Assembly (NCBI RefSeq): GCF_024436415.1
Contig: NZ_JAFMZQ010000003.1
Coordinates: 59,063-123,062, forward strand
Direction: 5' to 3'
DNA from: Pedobacter deserti
Lineage (GTDB): Bacteria; Bacteroidota; Bacteroidia; Sphingobacteriales; Sphingobacteriaceae
Length of the DNA stretch: 64,000 nucleotides
Positions 1-7,590 of the stretch are shown here, in pieces. The position numbers were made by a program, and so were the translations under genes. The notes beneath the pieces were generated by a model. It saw only the letters and a program-made list of their open reading frames with translations, made no database searches and had not been told where the DNA came from. How positions within the stretch are numbered: the first letter of the stretch is position 1; each line of letters opens with the position of its first letter.

Positions 1-537
1 ACCAGCAGGATCCCAGTTAATCATCCGCACACCACGATATATCCAGCCCTTCCGGTACAAGTGGATAAAACTGTCAATAACCGCCTCAGAAAGATCATCT
101 TCCATGGTGAAGCGCGTACGCTCCCAGTCGCACGACGCGCCGAGCTTTTTTAACTGCTCGAGAATGATGCCGCCATATTTCTCTTTCCACTCCCAGGCGT
201 ATTTAAGAAACTCTTCGCGGCTGAGGTCTTTCTTCTCAATCCCTTTTTCCTTGAGCATGGCCACTACTTTGGCCTCCGTAGCAATAGACGCGTGGTCTGT
301 ACCCGGCACCCAGCAGGCATTCTTCCCCTGCATACGTGCTTTGCGGATCAGCACATCCTGAATGGTATTGTTGAGCATATGACCCATGTGAAGCACCCCC
401 GTCACATTGGGCGGAGGAATTACAATCGTATAAGGTTCGCGCTCATCAGGCTCTGAATGAAAAAAATTCTTTTCCATCCAGTAGCTGTACCATTTATTTT
501 CGGTTGCTGCCGGATCGTATTTAGTAGAAATGCTCAT
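1..537 (-). CDS. valS: Valyl-tRNA synthetase, N-terminal part (runs off left edge)
   Basis: Charges tRNA-Val with valine in the cytoplasm. Only the first 179 residues are inside the window; the gene continues beyond base 1. The class I signature HMGH is at residues 50-53, preceded by the PPPNVTG stretch (41-47) typical of ValS, and followed by the WVPGTDHASIATE segment of the Rossmann core. Translation starts at ATG 537, giving MSISTKYDPA, the normal N-terminus of Bacteroidota ValS. The next gene to the right is also leftward and ends at 592, so valS lies 54 bases downstream of the S9 peptidase. No odd feature is seen in the visible part. Confidence 0.95.
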   Translation of the reverse strand, partial: MSISTKYDPAATENKWYSYWMEKNFFHSEPDEREPYTIVIPPPNVTGVLHMGHMLNNTIQDVLIRKARMQGKNACWVPGTDHASIATEAKVVAMLKEKGIEKKDLSREEFLKYAWEWKEKYGGIILEQLKKLGASCDWERTRFTMEDDLSEAVIDSFIHLYRKGWIYRGVRMINWDPAG

Positions 538-591
538 TGCTAATAAAAAAGTATCAGATTTTAGCCGGTAAAAATAACAATAAAATGCCGC

Positions 592-2748
592 TTACTTCAA
601 GTACAGGTCAAAATAGTCCGTCACTTTCTGATACAAATGCGCACGGTCTTTACCCAATACATTGTGTTCGTGCCCCGGATAAATCATGTAATCTACCTGC
701 ACGCCCTTATCTACCGCATGCTTTACAAAGTCGACCGAATGCTGCTGCACCACAACCGGGTCTTGCTGACCATGAATAAGCAGGAGCTTACCTTTCAGCT
801 GTTCCACACGATTACTCAGATAGGTCGCTGCATAACCCTCGGGGTTTTCCTGTGGTGTATCCATATAACGTTCGGTATACATCACCTCATAAAAGCGCCA
901 GTTGATTACCGGTCCGCCAGCAACCGCCGCTTTAAACACACCAGGGTGAGTCAGCATGAAATTCGTGGTTACAAAACCACCAAAACTCCAGCCAAACAGT
1001 CCCATATTGGCGGCATCTACAAAAGGCTGCGCTTTCAGGTAGTCAGTCGCCCGCAGCATATCTTCCATCTGCACCGTACCTGCATTCCGGAACATAGACT
1101 GCTCAAATGCCTTTCCGCGGTTATCACTTCCCCGTACATCAACCGTTAGCACAACGTATCCGCGTTCGGCCATAAACCTGAACCAGTAGTCGCCCGCCCC
1201 TCCGTTCCAGCTATTGGTAATAAGCTGTGCATGCGGACCGCCATACCAGTATACCACCACCGGATATTTCTTTGCCGCATCAAAGCCCACAGGCTTGTAT
1301 AACGTAGCGTACAGATCGTCGCCCAAATTACTCTTTATCGTGATCAGCTGAGGTGCCGAAACCGCGTAGGCCTGCAAAGGATTCTCTGCGCGGAGCAATA
1401 CCTTAACATCCGATGGCTTCGCTACGGAAAGCAAACGTATTTCCCTCGGCAAGCTAATATTGCTGAAGTTGTCAATCACCGTTTTTCCCGAACTGCTTAC
1501 CTGGGTGTTGTGTACCCCGGAGCCAGAGGTAATTCGCTTACTGCCACCTGTTTTCAGATTCAGCGCGTAAAGATTTCTGGTGAGAGGGGAGTCTTCGGTC
1601 GACACATAAAATAAGCTGCCGCCTTTGGCATCAAAACCCTTTACGTCCAGCACTTCCCACTGACCGCTGGTCAGCTGTTTCAACAATTTTCCAGTAGTGC
1701 TGTACAGATACAGGTGGTTCCAGCCATCGCGGTTGCTCTGCCAGATAAACTTCGAAGGGTCGTTTTTCAGAAATAGCATCGGCACCAGCGGCTCTACATA
1801 TTTCTCGTCACGCTCTTCAAAAAGAGTCTTTACAAACTTTCCGTTAACGGCATCGTACTGGTTGAGCTTCATATGATTTTGCTCGCGGTTGACCACAGCG
1901 ATGTAAACGAACCTGTTGTCCGGGCTCCAGGCGATATTCGTAAGATACTGTTCCGCCGGCTCGCCGGTCTGAACGTAAACCAAAGCCCTGGTCTCGGCAT
2001 TGTAAACACCAAGGGTTACGTGGTGACTCTTGTCGCCCGCCATGGGATATTTTATATTTACATTTTTTGCCGGAATGCTTGTCCAGTCGATGATAGGATA
2101 ATCGGTTACCATGCCCTGATCCATCCGGTAAAAAGCGAGCAGTTTACCGTTGTCACTCCAGAATGTACCTTTCGATATACCGAACTCTTCCCGGTGTACG
2201 GAAGAGGCATAAACGATGTCACTGCTGCCATCGGTAGTTACCTGAAACTTATCCCCGTCTTTGGATACAAACAGATTGTGGTTGTCTACATACGCCACAT
2301 AGCCTGCACTGCTTTCCTCAGCATGCTGTTTTGTCGCGGCGTCTTTGTCGACCAGCACGCGGACTTTATTGCTTTGGGGATTAAGAGCAATCTTTTCAGT
2401 ACCGGTATAAATCACCCAGTCTGCGCCCTGGTTGAACTGTATAAAGGGCATGGCCTGTAGCGTATCCCTTTGCGCTGCACGAAACCTCTGATTCAACTGC
2501 GTTAGAGTAAGGAAAGCTTTCTCCGCAGATTTCGCGTTGCCTGAATACCAAACGGGGCTTCCGCCAATAGGTTTGGCATATACATAATCCTCAGAACCGT
2601 AAATAAACTGGATCTGGGAAAGGTTCTGCGGTGCCAGGGCCGTCCGGGCATTGAGCATCGCATCCTGAATCGTTAGTTTCTTTTCCTGTGCCGAAGAACA
2701 AAACGCGACAGCCAGCAGCGGGACAATCGCTAGGAGTTTCCTGATCAT
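592..2748 (-). CDS. Secreted S9 family dipeptidyl peptidase (DPP IV-like)
   Basis: A 718-residue exported serine peptidase that probably removes X-Pro or similar dipeptides in the periplasm. The start at ATG 2748 gives a signal peptide (MIRKLLAIVPLLAVAFCSSAQ); longer in-frame starts add an unlikely N-terminus and would begin upstream of the promoter. An eight-bladed propeller-type N-terminal domain (DPPIV_N) is followed by an alpha/beta hydrolase domain. The nucleophile elbow GWSFGG puts Ser at 588, Asp in GQQDPVV at 663 and His in GHEHN at 695. The 75- and 32-residue spacings match the DPP IV triad. Outside the triad the substrate preference cannot be read. A -7 box (2774-2781) and a 22-bp inverted repeat (2782-2803) lie upstream. 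Confidence 0.9.
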   Translation of the reverse strand: MIRKLLAIVPLLAVAFCSSAQEKKLTIQDAMLNARTALAPQNLSQIQFIYGSEDYVYAKPIGGSPVWYSGNAKSAEKAFLTLTQLNQRFRAAQRDTLQAMPFIQFNQGADWVIYTGTEKIALNPQSNKVRVLVDKDAATKQHAEESSAGYVAYVDNHNLFVSKDGDKFQVTTDGSSDIVYASSVHREEFGISKGTFWSDNGKLLAFYRMDQGMVTDYPIIDWTSIPAKNVNIKYPMAGDKSHHVTLGVYNAETRALVYVQTGEPAEQYLTNIAWSPDNRFVYIAVVNREQNHMKLNQYDAVNGKFVKTLFEERDEKYVEPLVPMLFLKNDPSKFIWQSNRDGWNHLYLYSTTGKLLKQLTSGQWEVLDVKGFDAKGGSLFYVSTEDSPLTRNLYALNLKTGGSKRITSGSGVHNTQVSSSGKTVIDNFSNISLPREIRLLSVAKPSDVKVLLRAENPLQAYAVSAPQLITIKSNLGDDLYATLYKPVGFDAAKKYPVVVYWYGGPHAQLITNSWNGGAGDYWFRFMAERGYVVLTVDVRGSDNRGKAFEQSMFRNAGTVQMEDMLRATDYLKAQPFVDAANMGLFGWSFGGFVTTNFMLTHPGVFKAAVAGGPVINWRFYEVMYTERYMDTPQENPEGYAATYLSNRVEQLKGKLLLIHGQQDPVVVQQHSVDFVKHAVDKGVQVDYMIYPGHEHNVLGKDRAHLYQKVTDYFDLYLK

Positions 2749-2773
2749 ATTGTAGAATAAATAGTAAGCTTGC

Positions 2774-2781
2774 CAAACATA
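2774..2781 (-). promoter_or_regulatory. -7 promoter element of the S9 peptidase gene
   Basis: TATGTTTG on the minus strand is an exact match to the Bacteroidota -7 consensus TAnnTTTG. It ends 25 bases before the ATG at 2748. No clear TTTG -33 element sits at the expected 19-21 base spacing, where the inverted repeat 2782-2803 lies instead. Confidence 0.6.
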
Positions 2782-2803
2782 ACCATATTTGTTAAAATAT
2801 GGT
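2782..2803. promoter_or_regulatory. Operator-like inverted repeat between divergent genes
   Basis: Perfect 9-bp arms (ACCATATTT / AAATATGGT) flank a 4-base spacer. The repeat abuts the -7 box of the leftward S9 peptidase gene and lies 26 bases before the -7 box of the rightward transporter gene. That position suits a regulator binding site controlling one or both promoters. The regulator is unknown. Confidence 0.45.
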
Positions 2804-2828
2804 GACCAAATATCGGCTTTTTGGAGCT

Positions 2829-2836
2829 TACCTTTG
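2829..2836 (+). promoter_or_regulatory. -7 promoter element of the EamA transporter gene
   Basis: TACCTTTG is an exact TAnnTTTG match only 4 bases before the GTG start at 2841. If it is active, the transcript would be essentially leaderless. No good -33 element was seen. Confidence 0.45.
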
Positions 2837-2840
2837 ATGT

Positions 2841-3725
2841 GTGAAAAACATCTTAATCGGCATCCTGTTCGCCATGCTATGGGCTTCTGCTGCCGTCGCG
2901 ACCAAGTTCGGCATCCAGTCGGCACCACCTCTGTTACTCGCCAATGTACGCTTTCTGCTGGCGGGACTTGTATTGCTGTGCTACGGCTACATATACAAGC
3001 CCGACAGCTCCTATCGCCTGCCTGCCGGACCTGAATGGAAGCAACTCGCGCTCTTTGGCCTGCTCAATACCGCCGTTTATCTCGGACTGTTTGTCTATGC
3101 TTTAAAATTTACCGCCGCCGGTATCGGCAGTTTGGCTACGTCGACCAACCCACTGCTCATTGTACTCATCTCGGCATGGCTCATCGGGCGCCGGCCCGCC
3201 CGGTCTGAAGTGCTCAGTATCGTTATTGGCATGACCGGCATCGGCGTTGCCAGCTGGCCTTTGCTGCAGGACAGCTCGACTACGGTGTTCGGACTTGCCG
3301 TGCTCATGACCAGCATGGTATCGGTTTCTTTTGCCAGCGTGTACTACGCCAGCGTAAAATGGAGCCTGCCCAATATACTGATCAACGGCTGGCAGGTGGG
3401 TTTGGGCGGACTCTTCCTCCTGCCTTTTACCCTGGTGTTCAGCGACTGGTCGGCCGTAAGCATCGACAACCGTTTTATTTTCTCGGTGCTGTGGCTGGTG
3501 CTGGCCGTATCGGTAGTCGGACTCATCTGCTGGTTTTACCTACTTAAAATCGATACCGTTAAGGCTTCCCTCTGGCTGTTTCTCTGCCCTGTATTCGGTT
3601 TCTTTTACGCCTGGTGGCTGGTCGACGAGCCTATAACAATCTATACCCTTCTGGGTACTTTACTTGTTCTCGGCGGGCTTTATCTGGGGCAGCGGGACAG
3701 GCTAAAAAAAAGAACTCATGATTGA
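2841..3725 (+). CDS. EamA/DMT family transporter
   Basis: A 294-residue inner-membrane protein of the drug/metabolite transporter superfamily, made of two homologous EamA halves with about ten hydrophobic segments. The first half begins MKNILIGILFAMLWASAAVA; the second covers roughly residues 150-285, ending in a basic tail (GQRDRLKKR). Length and pattern are normal for the family. The best start is GTG 2841; no in-frame ATG sits near it. The gene is divergent from the S9 peptidase. The substrate (metabolite, amino acid or drug export) cannot be told from sequence. Confidence 0.85.
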   Translation: MKNILIGILFAMLWASAAVATKFGIQSAPPLLLANVRFLLAGLVLLCYGYIYKPDSSYRLPAGPEWKQLALFGLLNTAVYLGLFVYALKFTAAGIGSLATSTNPLLIVLISAWLIGRRPARSEVLSIVIGMTGIGVASWPLLQDSSTTVFGLAVLMTSMVSVSFASVYYASVKWSLPNILINGWQVGLGGLFLLPFTLVFSDWSAVSIDNRFIFSVLWLVLAVSVVGLICWFYLLKIDTVKASLWLFLCPVFGFFYAWWLVDEPITIYTLLGTLLVLGGLYLGQRDRLKKRTHD

Positions 3726-3730
3726 GTTTC

Positions 3731-3748
3731 AACACAATAAATTGTGTT
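3731..3748. repeat. 18-bp palindrome (8-bp arms)
   Basis: AACACAAT and ATTGTGTT are separated by two bases, starting 5 bases after the EamA stop codon. No T-run follows on the plus strand, so it is a poor intrinsic terminator. It may be an operator for the small reading frame at 3781. Confidence 0.4.
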
Positions 3749-3780
3749 AAAATATGTTAAATACATATACAACTTCAATC

Positions 3781-3867
3781 ATGAAAACGATAAATGTTTT
3801 TTCTGTAACGGGCAACATCATGAGAAGGCTTGGGATCACAAAGATCTACTGCTGGTTTAACAAGTAA
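3781..3867 (+). CDS. Possible 28-residue small protein
   Basis: An ATG-started frame encodes a basic 28-residue peptide (MKTINVFSVTGNIMRRLGI and a tail with Tyr-Cys-Trp and Lys) and stops at TAA 3867. It fills the gap between the EamA gene and the convergent oxidoreductase, preceded by the palindrome at 3731-3748. I recognise no family. There is no clear ribosome binding site, as is common in this phylum. A chance frame of this length is entirely possible. Confidence 0.25.
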   Translation: MKTINVFSVTGNIMRRLGITKIYCWFNK

Positions 3868-3871
3868 TATC

Positions 3872-5005
3872 CTACCTTTTGAATGGTACAGTCTTACCTG
3901 TACGGGCAGACTCTTTTGCCGCTTCGAGGATCCTGACTACCGTCATATTGTTTTCTAAAGCATACAGACCAAAGTCCGGATCTTTTATTTTACCCTTAAG
4001 TACATCTGCCAGGTAAGCAAACGGATCTTCATACACCGGCATCTCTTTCGTTGTTACCGCCATAGCCTGCTCTTTCCGGTCATTTTTGGCCCTGATCCTC
4101 ATATTGCTTTGGTCGACCGTGATCACATATCCGGTCTCGCCGTAAACTTCCATGTCCTTCCGGTTAAACGGCCAGTTCCAAGAGGCCTGGATGATGCATT
4201 GCGCATCTGGATAGTTCACAATGATGGTAGCGTCGTCTTCCACCTTAGGATAGATCTCCGGTTTATACTGTCGTGTAACCGCTGTAACCGATACCGGCTC
4301 CTGGCCTTTCATCAGGTTGGTCATCAGGTTTGCACCGTAACAACCGAAATCTACCAGCGCACCGCCACCATTGCCTACCGGATCGGTAAGGAAATCGAAG
4401 AATTCCTGCCCTACGCCAATCTCTCTCGGGCCTTGGTGACCATCGTGTACAACCACTTTTCTGATCCGGCCTACATAGTTGCTGTCGTTGACCAGCTGAT
4501 AGGCCTTAGCCGTGCTTGGGTACCATGAGGTCTCGAAATTCGTCAGCAAATGAATCTTGTGCTTTTTAGCCAGCGTTTCCATTTTGCGGGCATGGGCCAG
4601 ACTTGCTGCAAGTGGTTTCTCCACCATCACGTGGATGCCGCGGGGCGCGCAAGCCTCCACCACCATAAGGTGATCGAACACAGATCCGAAGGCCACGACA
4701 GCTTCCGGTTTCACTTCGTCGAGCATTTTGCCGAGGTCTGAATAGAAAAGCTTCGGATCGAGCTTGTAACTGTTTGCCCGTTTTTCCGCCAGCGCCTTTA
4801 CAGGTTCAAAAATGCCCACAAGCTCCACGTCTGTTTTACCCTTCCTGTTCAATATCCACGGCACATGCCCATGCGCCGTACCTGCTACCGCGAGTCTTAG
4901 CGGTTTACCGGAGCTCTGGGCATATCCGCTGCTGAACGCACCACTCAACATCGCCGTGATTCCGGCAAAAAGCATGTATATTTTAACCTTGATACTGTTA
5001 TGCAT
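3872..5005 (-). CDS. Secreted Gfo/Idh/MocA family oxidoreductase
   Basis: A 377-residue NAD(P)-dependent oxidoreductase acting on sugars or related polyols. An N-terminal signal peptide (about residues 1-30, ending GYAQ) indicates export, a common trait of Bacteroidota members. The Rossmann domain starts at LRLAVAGTAHGH (37-47), and the EKP motif with its active-site Lys is at 129-131. The C-terminal alpha/beta domain includes the GGGALVDFGCYG stretch. The start at ATG 5005 overlaps the end of the YjbR gene by 8 bases, so the two are probably cotranscribed. The substrate is not readable. Confidence 0.85.
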   Translation of the reverse strand: MHNSIKVKIYMLFAGITAMLSGAFSSGYAQSSGKPLRLAVAGTAHGHVPWILNRKGKTDVELVGIFEPVKALAEKRANSYKLDPKLFYSDLGKMLDEVKPEAVVAFGSVFDHLMVVEACAPRGIHVMVEKPLAASLAHARKMETLAKKHKIHLLTNFETSWYPSTAKAYQLVNDSNYVGRIRKVVVHDGHQGPREIGVGQEFFDFLTDPVGNGGGALVDFGCYGANLMTNLMKGQEPVSVTAVTRQYKPEIYPKVEDDATIIVNYPDAQCIIQASWNWPFNRKDMEVYGETGYVITVDQSNMRIRAKNDRKEQAMAVTTKEMPVYEDPFAYLADVLKGKIKDPDFGLYALENNMTVVRILEAAKESARTGKTVPFKR

Positions 5006-5333
5006 ATTTCTGTTGCAGTTTTTTTGACAATTTAATTAATACCAGCTCCCGCGACTCCTTTACGCGCTTCAGGAGTTCCTGATCGGGCATCACCTCCAGC
5101 CCCTCTACCTCAATCCACTGCCTCCTGGCAAAATGCGGAGCCTGCCTGATGCCCGGGCGGGCGGCCAGAGCGTCGAACTCTTCGGGATTGCATTTCATAC
5201 AAAAATGTCCGTCCTCAAGCAAAACCAGCACGAATATCTTTTCCTCCAGCATAAAGCAGAGGTGGTCCCATTTCATGCCTTCGGTTGTCCCCGGCAGTGC
5301 CAGACAATGATCTCTGAATGTTTCAATATCCAT
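4998..5333 (-). CDS. MmcQ/YjbR family protein
   Basis: A 111-residue cytoplasmic protein of the YjbR (CyaY-like fold) family, of unclear biochemical role and often described as DNA-binding. The core begins MDIETFRDHCLALPGTTEGMK and includes the LCFMLEEKIFVLV strand pair and the KCNPEEF segment typical of the family. The ATG at 5333 fits the family N-terminus; longer in-frame starts add unrelated residues. Its 3' end overlaps the next leftward gene by 8 bases. It is divergent from mnmD. Confidence 0.8.
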   Translation of the reverse strand: MDIETFRDHCLALPGTTEGMKWDHLCFMLEEKIFVLVLLEDGHFCMKCNPEEFDALAARPGIRQAPHFARRQWIEVEGLEVMPDQELLKRVKESRELVLIKLSKKLQQKYA

Positions 5334-5391
5334 AACGTGCGTTGAAACTCCTAAAGTTAAACTTATTCGTGAAACCCTCATGCACATTTTA

Positions 5392-5399
5392 TAAGTTTG
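5392..5399 (+). promoter_or_regulatory. -7 promoter element of mnmD
   Basis: TAAGTTTG matches TAnnTTTG exactly and lies 5 bases before the ATG at 5405, implying a leaderless or nearly leaderless transcript. The -33 region is weak. Confidence 0.5.
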
Positions 5400-5404
5400 C
5401 AAAG

Positions 5405-6073
5405 ATGAACAGGATTACGCAGACGGCCGACGGTTCGAATACCCTTTACAGTGAGAGCATTGGTGAACACTATCATTCCAAACACGGCGCACTGCAGGAA
5501 AGCAGGCATGTATTTGTTGATGCGGGCCTGAACCATGCCATCGAGCGCTTCCCAGGTCGGGAGATTTCCATCCTTGAAGTAGGCTTCGGCACCGGCCTTA
5601 ATTTCTTACTCAGTGCCGCGACTGCCCATGAGGCCGGTGTACCGTTAAATTATGTAGCCCTGGAGGCTTTTCCTTTACGCGCGGAAGAGCTTGAACTAAC
5701 TGGCTACGGTGCTTATGTGCCTTCGGAACTCTGGCAAAGCATGCTGCTGAACTATGGAAAAGCTTTACAGCAAAGCGTAGAAATCATACCCGCACAGCGC
5801 CTCAAAATTCATCATACCTATCTTCACAGGTACGAACCTACCACATTATTCGATCTGCTGTATTACGATGCGTTTTCTGTACAACACCAGCCTGAAATGT
5901 GGACCGATGAGATCATCGCACATGCCTGCCGGTTTTTGAAGCCCGGCGGCATCTTTGTAACTTATGCCATTACAGGCAAACTGAAACGTGCCCTTAAAAG
6001 CCTAGGGTTCGATATTGAAAAACTCCCTGGCGCGCCCGGTAAGCGGGAAATGCTTCGCGCCATAAAAAATTAA
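5405..6073 (+). CDS. mnmD: tRNA 5-methylaminomethyl-2-thiouridine methyltransferase (MnmD)
   Basis: A 222-residue SAM-dependent methyltransferase that converts nm5(s2)U34 to mnm5(s2)U34 in certain tRNAs. It corresponds to the methyltransferase half of E. coli MnmC without the FAD oxidase half, the usual form in many Bacteroidota. Visible signatures are the SAM loop EVGFGTGLNF and the YYDAFSVQHQPEMW motif, which matches the DAFSP..NPELW pattern of the family. ATG 5405 is chosen because it agrees with the family N-terminus and because the promoter element sits just before it. mazG starts 8 bases after the stop. Confidence 0.85.
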   Translation: MNRITQTADGSNTLYSESIGEHYHSKHGALQESRHVFVDAGLNHAIERFPGREISILEVGFGTGLNFLLSAATAHEAGVPLNYVALEAFPLRAEELELTGYGAYVPSELWQSMLLNYGKALQQSVEIIPAQRLKIHHTYLHRYEPTTLFDLLYYDAFSVQHQPEMWTDEIIAHACRFLKPGGIFVTYAITGKLKRALKSLGFDIEKLPGAPGKREMLRAIKN

Positions 6074-6081
6074 ACTGTCAT

Positions 6082-6888
6082 ATGCCAAATCATATACCTC
6101 CGCCAACCGCTACTGATCCAAGCTCTGCGTTTCAGCGCCTGCTCACCGTTATAGATACCCTGCGTACGGAATGCCCCTGGGATAAAAAGCAGACCATGGA
6201 AACCTTGCGGCATCTGACCATCGAGGAGACTTACGAACTTTCTGACGCTATCCTTGAGGGCAACCTCGACGAGGTTAAGAAGGAACTGGGCGATGTCATG
6301 ATGCATCTGGTCTTTTATGCCCGGATAGCGTCGGAAACCAAGCAATTCGATGTTGTTGATGTGCTCAATAGTGTGTGCGATAAGCTCGTGAACCGCCATC
6401 CGCATATTTATGGGGATGTAAATGTTCAGGATGAGCAGGACGTGAAGCGAAACTGGGAGAAACTGAAACTAAAAGAGGGCAACAAGTCTGTGCTTGCCGG
6501 TGTGCCGGCCGGACTCCCATCTTTGGTAAAGGCAAGCCGTATTCAGGAAAAAGCCCGGGGCGTAGGGTTCGACTGGGACAATAAAGAACAGGTTTGGCAA
6601 AAGGTTGAGGAAGAACTCCAGGAATTTAAAGACGAATATAACGGTGCCGATCAAAAAGACATTGACCTCGACAAGGCCGAATCAGAATTTGGCGACCTGC
6701 TGTTCTCGCTGATCAACTATGCGAGATTTGTAAACATCAATCCGGAAAATGCACTGGAAAAAACCAACAAGAAATTTATAAAGCGTTTCCAGTACCTGGA
6801 GTCGAAAGCGAAAGAACAAGGCAAAGCACTTCAGGACATGACACTCGCTGAAATGGACGTCTATTGGAACGAGGCTAAAAAACTATAA
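6082..6888 (+). CDS. mazG: Nucleoside triphosphate pyrophosphohydrolase MazG
   Basis: A 268-residue all-alpha hydrolase that cleaves NTPs to NMP and pyrophosphate, a house-cleaning enzyme also tied to (p)ppGpp control in E. coli. Two MazG domains are present. The first (about residues 15-125) shows ECPWDKKQT, the EETYEL helix and KKELGDVMMH, which carries the metal-binding acidic residues. The second (about 140-260) has EEELQEFKDE and ESEFGDLLFSL. Length matches the two-domain form. It follows mnmD by 8 bases and is probably cotranscribed. Confidence 0.92.
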   Translation: MPNHIPPPTATDPSSAFQRLLTVIDTLRTECPWDKKQTMETLRHLTIEETYELSDAILEGNLDEVKKELGDVMMHLVFYARIASETKQFDVVDVLNSVCDKLVNRHPHIYGDVNVQDEQDVKRNWEKLKLKEGNKSVLAGVPAGLPSLVKASRIQEKARGVGFDWDNKEQVWQKVEEELQEFKDEYNGADQKDIDLDKAESEFGDLLFSLINYARFVNINPENALEKTNKKFIKRFQYLESKAKEQGKALQDMTLAEMDVYWNEAKKL

Positions 6889-6893
6889 TACCC

Positions 6894-7517
6894 CTATTCT
6901 GCTTCTATAACGGCCGGAAAATTCATGAACTCGTCGACAATCCGGTTTAGCTTAGGGTGAAACGACTGCGCAAAGAACAGGTGCTGGCACTTCCCTGAAC
7001 TTCTGGCAAGTTCAAAAACCTGCAGCTGCAATCCTTTGGCCATCAGTTCATCTGCGTCGTCCGCAATAAACATCTGGAGTTTATTCAGGTTCAACCCCAG
7101 CTTCAGGTAAACGGCTCTTGCCCGTTTAGGTGTAGCTATCACAATATCGGTTCCGGCAGAAAGTTCATCGATCTCATCGTCGAGCGAAACAGCGTCGGAA
7201 AGCATCATCACCCGGAGGTCGCGACGCTGGCTCAGCAGCTTGAATTGCTGTACCACTTCCCCTCCGCGTACCTCATCGGGTACCAGCACCAGGATCTTAG
7301 GAGCCTCATCTTCGGTGTATCTGATCTGTGCCAGCACACCCATCACATATGCAGTAGTTTTTCCGCTCCCGTCCGGAGCCAGCGCAACCAGGTCCTGCCC
7401 GCCGGCAATGCGTTTCAGCGTTTTTGCCTGAATGGCTGTGGCCGACTCATATCCCGCCTCCTGCATGGCCCGGATAAGGGGCTTGCTCAATTTTAACTTT
7501 TCTAACGATTCCTGCAT
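6894..7517 (-). CDS. Solitary DEAD-box-like RecA1 domain protein
   Basis: A 207-residue protein resembling only the first RecA domain of a DEAD-box RNA helicase. A Q-motif-like segment (ATAIQAKTL) and a P-loop (APDGSGKTT, with Asp where Thr is usual) are present. The DEAD motif reads DDAD, the SAT motif reads AQS, and the PTRELA motif is lost. It ends just after the region matching motif III, so the helicase C-terminal domain is absent. It may still bind ATP or RNA but is unlikely to unwind alone. It converges with mazG (5-base gap) and shows no frameshift remnant downstream, so it is a complete small gene rather than a broken helicase. Confidence 0.75.
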   Translation of the reverse strand: MQESLEKLKLSKPLIRAMQEAGYESATAIQAKTLKRIAGGQDLVALAPDGSGKTTAYVMGVLAQIRYTEDEAPKILVLVPDEVRGGEVVQQFKLLSQRRDLRVMMLSDAVSLDDEIDELSAGTDIVIATPKRARAVYLKLGLNLNKLQMFIADDADELMAKGLQLQVFELARSSGKCQHLFFAQSFHPKLNRIVDEFMNFPAVIEAE

Positions 7518-7558
7518 GCTGAATGTTTAAGGACGCCGGCCTTCGTTGCCCGACGATG

Positions 7559-7566
7559 CAAATTTA
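7559..7566 (-). promoter_or_regulatory. -7 promoter element of the RecA1-domain gene
   Basis: TAAATTTG on the minus strand is an exact TAnnTTTG match, ending 41 bases before the ATG at 7517. It lies in the short divergent region shared with the phospholipase gene. Confidence 0.4.
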
Positions 7567-7590
7567 ACAGAAACACTTGTATATTTAGCC

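Noticed and set aside
1873..2460. 195-codon plus-strand frame opposite the S9 peptidase
   Set aside because: Lies inside a gene whose triad and propeller are in the other strand; no motif or ribosome binding site.
6894..7517. Treating the RecA1-only protein as a frameshifted helicase
   Set aside because: No helicase C-terminal domain coding sequence is found in any frame downstream; mazG lies immediately beyond the stop on the opposite strand.
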